A stretch of 64,000 nt of DNA from Sipunculus nudus (taxonomy: Eukaryota > Annelida > Sipuncula > Golfingiida > Sipunculidae): assembly GCA_026874595.1 (NCBI GenBank), contig CM049309.1, positions 19,347,576-19,411,575 of the forward strand, in the 5' to 3' direction. The notes beneath the pieces were generated by a model. It was not told the DNA's origin, did not search any database, and worked only from the letters and a program-made list of their open reading frames with translations. The position numbers and the translations under genes are program-made. Of this stretch, positions 59,401 to 64,000 are shown in pieces. Numbering within the stretch: the first letter of the stretch is position 1; every line of letters starts with the position of its first letter.

Positions 59401-62400
59401 GTAGTTTGTTTGTTATATACAATGTACTTTCCTGTGATGCTGAAAACAGTACTTTACAAAACAGTACTTCATAAAACAGTACTTCACAAATCTGTTCATG
59501 CAATGATTTTCACTTGTGTTCACAGGAAACAGCCATTGTCAAATTCTAAACTAGCTATCTGAAATGTCTCAGACGTAGCTTTTTGTTTAGTAATCATTAT
59601 ATTACAATACTAAGACACCCTTACCTTTCACCTGTATTTGTTATTTTTTTTCACCCATGAAAAAGGATTATGCAAAAATGACTGAACCAATAACCATGAA
59701 TCTTTGGGGAGGGCTGGATATTGGCCTAGAATGACCCATTATATTTTGGAGCAAATCTGGATACAGCAGGCTAAACCAGTAGAATGCTTTAGCCTTGGCA
59801 GAGGCATAGACTCTACCAAGTACCCTCTAGTTCACCATTTACAATGATTTTCAAATTAAGTACTGCTTTCTCACAGCCCGATGAAGCTAGGACTATACAG
59901 ATAATCAGGTCTGTATGTTGGAAAGATTGACCACATGGTGGGAAGCGGGGATGGGGCATATATTTAGAACAAACAGCAATACCACATTTTTTCTAGTCAT
60001 ATGTATATCACTTGCAATTTAGAAGATTCTCTGTAATATGACATTCTCAATGGACTGTACTGACAAAATTTGTTTCAAATTTAAATGGGACAGATTTTTT
60101 TTACAGATAGATAACAGCTATGATTTCCAATTTTTCTTAGCTGAATCACAACTCATATGTATATCACTTGCAATTTAGAAGATTCTCTGTAATATGACAT
60201 TCTCAATGGACTGTACTGACAAAATTTGTTTCAAATTTAAATGGGACAGATTTTTTTTACAGCTAGATAACAGCTATGATTTCCAATTTTTCTTAGCTGA
60301 ATCACAACTCATATGTATATCACTTGCAATTTAGAAGACTTTACTGTAATATGACATTCTTAATAAAACTGCATAGTCAAAGGAGAGTCCCTACTACAGG
60401 CTGTAACTTTCAAATCATCCTCAGGTTTTCAATGAGGAGTAATGTTACTTAAATCAGCGGGTTAATCAAGAAACTGGATTGAGATCCTGGAAACTGATAA
60501 AAGGCCATCATACAATCCAATTGGTGCTAAAATCAAATTTAATGTAATTTCCCTGAAACATGGAATCTGAGCTGTTAAATTTATGAATAAGATGTAGTCT
60601 AGCTTCATACAAACACCAGAAACAGGCTTTGACTTTGTGTCTTATTTTTAAAAGGGGGGAGAGTTCAGTCCAGATAAACATTTGCAAGTGTAAGGAACCA
60701 TGTCCTCTAATGATCAGAAGACATGTTTGACCATTTGACCAGTGAACATACCATATCTTTAGCTTCAATGTCAGCACCATTTTTTAGCAGTAGATCGACA
60801 ATTTCAGTATGGCCTTCTTGAGATGCTACATGTAATGGTGTGCGGTCCACTTTGGTTCGTGCATCACGGCTGATCCCAGCACGCAGTAAAACTTCTGCTG
60901 TCAGTAAATGTCCAAACTGTGCTGCAAAATGGAGCGGTGAAGTCCCCAGCTGAAATAAAAGAAAATGTTCTCTTGAGCCTCGTTATACTGAGTAGAATGT
61001 TTCATTATCAATTAATACTTTAACACTAACAGAGATTAATACATTTGGGTTGAGATATATGCAGGATAACTCTATCCTAACCATTTTACATGTATTATCA
61101 CAGTGTTCAATCTTTTGTCAATCATTTTGGTTTAGATCATTTTTGGGGTTATCCTAATTTTAATTCACATCTACGCTAGTACTACCAGAAACCCATAATG
61201 ATAATTTTTTATAAATTTTGTCCTGAAAACAGAAAATGACTGAACTTTGTGTAAGCAAAGTTCTGATTCTGTCAGCATATAACAAGTGACCAACAGGTCA
61301 TGATGCTCAGCTGACCTGTGACAAAGAGAAATTCTATCAACTTAGATTGCTGTCATTTTAGCATGTTTGCAAACTGTGTCTGCAGCAGTTCTGAAGAACA
61401 TACCAAAGGGATTGCCTTCAACTTTCCATGGTGATAGAAACGTGTATATATTGCAATTTCTTTCATTAGTGCATTAAACATAAAAAAAACTGTTTGTTCA
61501 CTCCTATTGTGACATGTCAATCATGAACTAGTTTTATCTGGTATCAGAGATGCCATAGTATCCCCAAACAATTAAGGCATACCCCTAAGCAAAATAGGCC
61601 CCCTTTTTCAGAAGCACTTCTGACACTTGAGAAGGCCAAGGCCACCACAAATGTTTGAACTTGAAGGAGAGAATTCACATATCAAATTTGAACAGAAGGA
61701 AAGAAGTTTTTCAAAAGTTATTGGGTTCACAAAAATCCTATATCGGCATATGTGATCTTGAATGACAAGGTCAAGGTCACAGGTTTTCAAACATGTCATT
61801 TTGGAGATTTTGAAGAAAAAGATGAGCTAATTAAAATGTTATGGGGTTCACTAAAATCCTATATATTTGCAGAATTGACCGTGAAGACCCAGTTCATGGT
61901 CACCTTTCTTCCAACAAATGGCGATACTGGTGGAAATATTTTTTTGTGTCAAATCTGAAGGAAACTGATGCAGAAATAAAAAGTTACAGTTTTCAAACTC
62001 TTGCTAAAACTTATCATCTGACATCTTTTATTTGGATATTCATAAAAATACAACCATCCCCTTGAAAAACAATGTTTTATTTGTTTTTCACCAAACAATG
62101 GAAGTATTTAAGGTCAAGGTCACTCTCATAGTGTAGGTCATGATCTTAATTAGATCAATAGACTTAATCTGATACCTCAAATCTATGCATGTGCAAAATA
62201 TTAATGAAATGTGTCCATTTGTTTTTGACTTATAATGCATAAAGTTCAGTAAAGTGGCAATGATAAAGGTATTTTAAGATGCAAAAACAAGAAAATAATA
62301 CTAGGTGGCACCAGTCTCAAATAAAATACAAAGCTATCCAAGATCTTTGGTCAACTTGATTTTTGGACCAATCAATGCATCCTTTCTTGAGATATTAAAG

Positions 62401-63589
62401 ATTTTGTGTGATTTTCAACAAATATGGAAATATTAAGGGTCAAGGCCACTCTAATAGTAAAGGTCATGATCTTAATTTAAACAGACTTCATCCCATACCT
62501 CAAATCAATGCATATGCATAATATGAAAGAAATCTGTCCATCAGTTTCTGACTAATAAAGCTCACAGTACTGTAAAGTGGCAATGATTGTGGTATTGAAA
62601 ACAAGAAAAGGACAATAGGTAGCTCCCCCATTCTCGTGTACAACACAAAGCTATCCAAAATCTGGGTCAACTTGATTTTTGGACCAATCCATGCAATCTT
62701 TCTTGAGATATTTAAGATTTTGTGTAATTTTTACCAAAAATCAACTTATTCAAGGTCAAGGTCACCCTCCTAGTAGAGGTCATGACCCTATTTTAAAAAG
62801 GCTTTGTTCACTCACCAATATCTATGCACATGTAAAGTTCAGTAAAGATCTGTGGAACATTTTTTGAGTTATCGCCCAGACAAGATTTATGTGTTGCAGC
62901 GGTGGAACCATGCTAAAACCATAGTACCCCAGACAAATTGTCTGGGGATACAATTATAGGTCTGCAAATGTATTACTGGTTTTTAATATGTAAAAAAAAT
63001 TGCAATTGTGTCAGCAACAGTTCTGAAAAACAGGCTGAGATAATTTTCTTGTTATATGTACAAATGATGCACAATGTTTAAATTTTGTGTTTTGCAGTCT
63101 TGAAGTCTTGACTTTCTAAGTGTTTAAAAACAGAAAAATGTGTGTAACTCAAAATATAGGTCACAAAGACCTAACTTTTTGTACAAAAGGAATGACCATG
63201 ATATTTAGTCAGAGGTTTCTAGATTAAATGATTACAATTTATGTGCTGTTCATGAATGGGCCACCAGATGGCTGGTGGTCATCTGATCTATGGACATCTT
63301 GTGTGGCTTTCAAAAATCCATTTTAATATTAATTTGCATGACATTTTTAGTAATGTTATCAGGACTCCTGAAGGAATGGAGATGTGTTTGGTCTGTGACA
63401 CACAGAATGATCTATCAATAGATAATGAGATCTTGAGACCTATGGGATGATAAACCTACCCAGTCAGTGGTGAAGGGGGCCCCATTAGACATCAATGTCC
63501 TCACTTCATCCGTGTCGCCTCGTTTCGCTGCTTCAAGCAAGCTCTTTCCAAGGTCCACCAAGGACATTCTCTAAACCACAATCTGATGT
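47131..63589 (-). CDS. GABPB1: GA-binding protein subunit beta (GABPB), complete coding sequence in ten exons
   Basis: Family knowledge: GABPB pairs with the ETS protein GABPA through ankyrin repeats. It dimerises through a C-terminal coiled coil and activates nuclear genes for mitochondrial and basic functions. Seen: ten exons join without a phase error to 1434 nt, 477 aa plus stop (human GABPB1 is 395 aa). Residues 1-36 start [20 protein letters not shown] as in vertebrates. Ankyrin repeats continue to about residue 155 ([52 protein letters not shown]). The middle has the conserved [16 protein letters not shown] and RVITIVADQ activation-domain motifs. The end is a heptad coil ([20 protein letters not shown] and on). 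The extra length comes mostly from exons 5, 7 and 8. Introns hold many mobile elements. Confidence 0.97.
47409..48146. other. GABPB intron 9
   Basis: AT-rich intron with chance open frames (47741-47935). No embedded element recognised. Confidence 0.5.
48147..48237 (-). CDS. GABPB1: GABPB exon 9 (VITIV activation motif)
   Basis: 91 bp, enters in phase 0 and leaves in phase 1, acceptor tctctgcag, donor gtgagt. [12 protein letters not shown] and [11 protein letters not shown] correspond to human VITIVTDGIQL and GQPIIVTMPDG. The intron upstream is 5.5 kb and holds the nested elements at 50211-53566. Confidence 0.94.
48384..49152 (+). mobile_element. Rolling-circle-like element, family U
   Basis: Starts CTAGAATGAG after AAA, then a 5' hairpin TTTTGCATTGCAAAA, then ATGTCCCCC. 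The interior repeats GGTCAAGGTCACC-type blocks (near 48493, 48650, 48710, 48965) and has a long A run near 48797-48812. It ends in a hairpin TGTTTCCCC (49124-49132) with GGGGAGACA (49140-49148), then TAC. Lies in GABPB intron 8. Confidence 0.7.
49153..50210. other. GABPB intron 8, no gene seen
   Basis: The first 180 bp contain ttcgacacaa..gaaacctcttgtgtcatagtcg-type text with an inverted relative near 49280-49330 (short palindromic element). The rest is unique. Confidence 0.4.
50211..53566 (+). mobile_element. Family Q element, full length with a nested family P element
   Basis: The left end has TGACCCATGGGTCA (perfect palindrome) and gacactcaacc. The right end has acagacatccggacgg, then the hairpin 53530-53558 (AGCTCAGATGAC TTACA GTCAGCTGAGCT). 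The interior is made of about 250-400 bp blocks with tatgggtaacagagacctaa, tggacctccctgga.gt, aagattc.aggtcca and ctgcagaaactgatgaaaca. Element 51771-52944 splits one of these blocks. A poly-G tract sits at 50834-50850. No coding frame. Confidence 0.8.
51771..52944 (+). mobile_element. Rolling-circle-like element, family P, full length
   Basis: It starts CTAGAATATGG, then the 5' hairpin GTAGTCGACAAGCGACTAC and GTATCCGCC (51803-51811). The right end is the hairpin 52913-52942 (GTATCCGCAAAAC TTT GTTTTGGCGGATAC), then AA. GTATCCGCC and the terminal GGCGGATAC are subterminal inverted repeats. The flanks (caaagaa and tcatgg) rejoin to the uninterrupted text seen in sister blocks at 53265-53280, so both ends are exact and no target-site duplication was made. 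The interior has GGTGGCGCCACC at 51917, 52344 and 52474. 1174 bp, no coding frame. Confidence 0.9.
53759..53904 (-). CDS. GABPB1: GABPB exon 8
   Basis: 146 bp, enters in phase 1 and leaves in phase 0, acceptor attaccacag, donor gtagga. Encodes [20 protein letters not shown] and an acidic tract ending [10 protein letters not shown], directly before the RVITIV motif of exon 9. Confidence 0.9.
53905..54834. other. GABPB intron 7
   Basis: Unique AT-rich intron; no embedded feature recognised. Confidence 0.5.
54835..54957 (-). CDS. GABPB1: GABPB exon 7 (phase 1-1 cassette)
   Basis: 123 bp, phase 1 both ends, acceptor gaattttcag, donor gtatgt. Encodes [20 protein letters not shown] followed by a Ser-rich piece. 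No counterpart in human GABPB1 that I can place. As a symmetric exon it could be skipped without frame loss. Its start resembles the start of exon 8. Confidence 0.88.
54958..56021. other. GABPB intron 6
   Basis: Contains a TATATA/TCTATA-rich patch at 55120-55176; otherwise nothing recognised. Confidence 0.5.
56022..56120 (-). CDS. GABPB1: GABPB exon 6 ([12 protein letters not shown] motif)
   Basis: 99 bp, phase 1 both ends, acceptor atttttcag, donor gtaagt. [20 protein letters not shown] is almost identical to the human [18 protein letters not shown] segment, which fixes the exon firmly. Confidence 0.96.
56121..57787. other. GABPB intron 5
   Basis: Holds an (AAT)n run at 56247-56266 and a 22-bp direct repeat (aaacacaatggtgaactagt) at about 56589-56639. 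An isolated AGGTGGCGCTACC is near 56651. No gene. Confidence 0.5.
57788..57989 (-). CDS. GABPB1: GABPB exon 5 (acidic linker; acceptor 57989 or 58004)
   Basis: Two acceptors keep the frame: cctgtcattttacag before 57989 and gagatgtatcag before 58004, the latter adding five residues (PVILQ). The first has the better pyrimidine tract. A third AG further out (ctgatgcag) brings an in-frame stop and is out. Encodes [20 protein letters not shown] and a Thr/Glu/Val-rich stretch; leaves in phase 1 with donor gtaagc. Little sequence conservation with vertebrates here. Confidence 0.85.
57990..58662. other. GABPB intron 4
   Basis: AT-rich intron; nothing recognised apart from the alternative acceptors for exon 5 near its end. 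Confidence 0.5.
58663..58752 (-). CDS. GABPB1: GABPB exon 4 (last ankyrin-like repeat)
   Basis: 90 bp, phase 0 both ends, acceptor ttttgcag, donor gtaagc. [20 protein letters not shown] matches the human [20 protein letters not shown] unit. Confidence 0.94.
58753..59231. other. GABPB intron 3
   Basis: AT-rich intron; nothing recognised. Confidence 0.55.
59232..59330 (-). CDS. GABPB1: GABPB exon 3 (ankyrin repeat)
   Basis: 99 bp, exactly one 33-residue ankyrin unit ([14 protein letters not shown] to CENK), phase 0 both ends, acceptor tattttgcag, donor gtaaga. Confidence 0.96.
59998..60362. repeat. 156-bp tandem duplication in GABPB intron 2
   Basis: A unit starting catatgtatatcacttgcaa begins at 59998, again at 60154 and a third, partial time at 60310. 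The first two units differ at about one position, so the duplication is recent. Confidence 0.95.
60752..60949 (-). CDS. GABPB1: GABPB exon 2 (ankyrin repeats)
   Basis: 198 bp, phase 0 both ends, acceptor ttatttcag, donor gtatgt. Encodes [14 protein letters not shown] and [20 protein letters not shown], ending IEAKDM, matching the human second and third ankyrin units. Confidence 0.96.
61286..61500 (+). mobile_element. 5' fragment of a family Q-like element
   Basis: acaagtgaccaacaggtcat, then gatgctcagctgacctgtga resembles the Q 5' end (hairpin plus CTCAGCTGA). The right border is not visible. Confidence 0.4.
61528..62953 (+). mobile_element. Rolling-circle-like element, family T
   Basis: Starts CTAGTTTTATC after AA; the 5' hairpin is GGTATCAGAGATGCC. 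GTATCCCCAAACAATT at 61558-61573 is an inverted repeat of the right end AATTGTCTGGGGATAC. The 3' hairpin is a 21-bp palindrome at 62927-62947 (CCCCAGACAA A TTGTCTGGGG), followed by ATACAA and T. Interior blocks: aaggtcaaggtcac (61768, 62114, 62753), aagctatccaagatc, tctttcttgagatatt. 1426 bp in GABPB intron 1, no coding frame. Confidence 0.8.
63460..63589 (-). CDS. GABPB1: GABPB exon 1 of the coding sequence (ATG at 63567)
   Basis: Acceptor atttttcag before 63589, 22 nt of leader, then ATG at 63567-63565 and 36 codons to TTDW; donor gtaggt. The N terminus is nearly identical to vertebrate GABPB1, so the start is secure. At least one non-coding exon must lie upstream, outside the window or unrecognised. 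Confidence 0.95.
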
Positions 63590-64000
63590 CTGAAAAATAT
63601 AATGGTTAAAACACAGTCACCTTTTATGATTATGGATACTGATGTAGACATAAGTCATTTAGAAAGTATAAGGAAAATATTTTTCTATTTGATAGGATAT
63701 GTGACACCTCCATCATCTTTGTTGTAATATGACAGTCAACACCATCTGAAATTGAGTGCAAGTCCTAGTCCAGGCCACTCAAATCTGAGTCCAAGTCATT
63801 TGGAAACCTAGTTAAGTCTTAGTCCCCTGCAAATCTCCATGTAAAAAGAAACTTAAAATGGAAAATTGAGGTTATCAAGTGTTAGTTGACACAAATTTCT
63901 TTACTTGAATGTTTGATTACATTTAGATCCCAATGCAGCTTGGTATACGTAATCGTATTTTATATGACAGAACGTATTGTGGTATGCCCACTTTCCATCC
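63590..64000. other. Upstream of GABPB start exon
   Basis: Polypyrimidine/acceptor of the start exon, then unique AT-rich DNA. No promoter motif or upstream exon recognised. Confidence 0.45.

Overview
The window is nuclear DNA of an animal, most likely a bivalve or other mollusc. Evidence for this is AT-rich, CpG-poor sequence, three split genes with GT-AG introns and conserved metazoan orthologues, and a very high load of short non-autonomous mobile elements whose arrays (GGTGGCGCCACC palindromes, GGTCAAGGTCAC motifs, ACGGACGGAC runs and 180-bp satellites) resemble those of bivalve genomes. The species is not identifiable by eye. Gene models below were spliced by hand; reading phases close exactly in all three.

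Layout. (1) Positions 1-10701, minus strand: the 5' coding part of an ABCA-subfamily lipid transporter (ABCA1/ABCA4-like). It has four coding exons, at 10617-10701 (start codon at 10682), 6567-6660, 651-792 and 1-49, and continues off the left edge. (2) 10702-28397: intergenic or 5'-flanking DNA between ABCA (leftward) and FBXO28 (rightward), with MITE-like elements, a tRNA-derived SINE and a candidate promoter near 22.85-23.4 kb. (3) 28412-31825, plus strand: a complete four-exon FBXO28 coding sequence, 336 aa. (4) 31826-47130: intergenic DNA between convergent genes, packed with nested repeats, including a 180-bp satellite-bearing element. (5) 47131-63589, minus strand: a complete ten-exon coding sequence for GA-binding protein beta (GABPB), about 477 aa, with ankyrin repeats at the N terminus and a dimerising coiled coil at the C terminus. 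Its introns contain several rolling-circle-like elements.

The three genes are unrelated in function: lipid export, an SCF ubiquitin-ligase adaptor and an ETS-partner transcription factor. Nothing here suggests co-regulation beyond the head-to-head arrangement of ABCA and FBXO28.

Most notable observations. First, an in-frame 42-bp minisatellite at 6661-6996 was made by tandem duplication of the intron/exon junction of ABCA coding exon 2, so it carries eight extra 3' splice-site copies. Second, a set of elements (51771-52944, 61528-62953, 48384-49152, 35995-37684 and truncated relatives) shares a CTAG 5' end after A, a 5' hairpin, a subterminal inverted repeat and a 3' hairpin. One of them has an internal empty-site comparison showing insertion between A and T without target-site duplication, which points to Helitron/Helentron-type rolling-circle transposition. 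Third, CTCF-like AGGTGGCGC palindromes are dispersed by several of these families.
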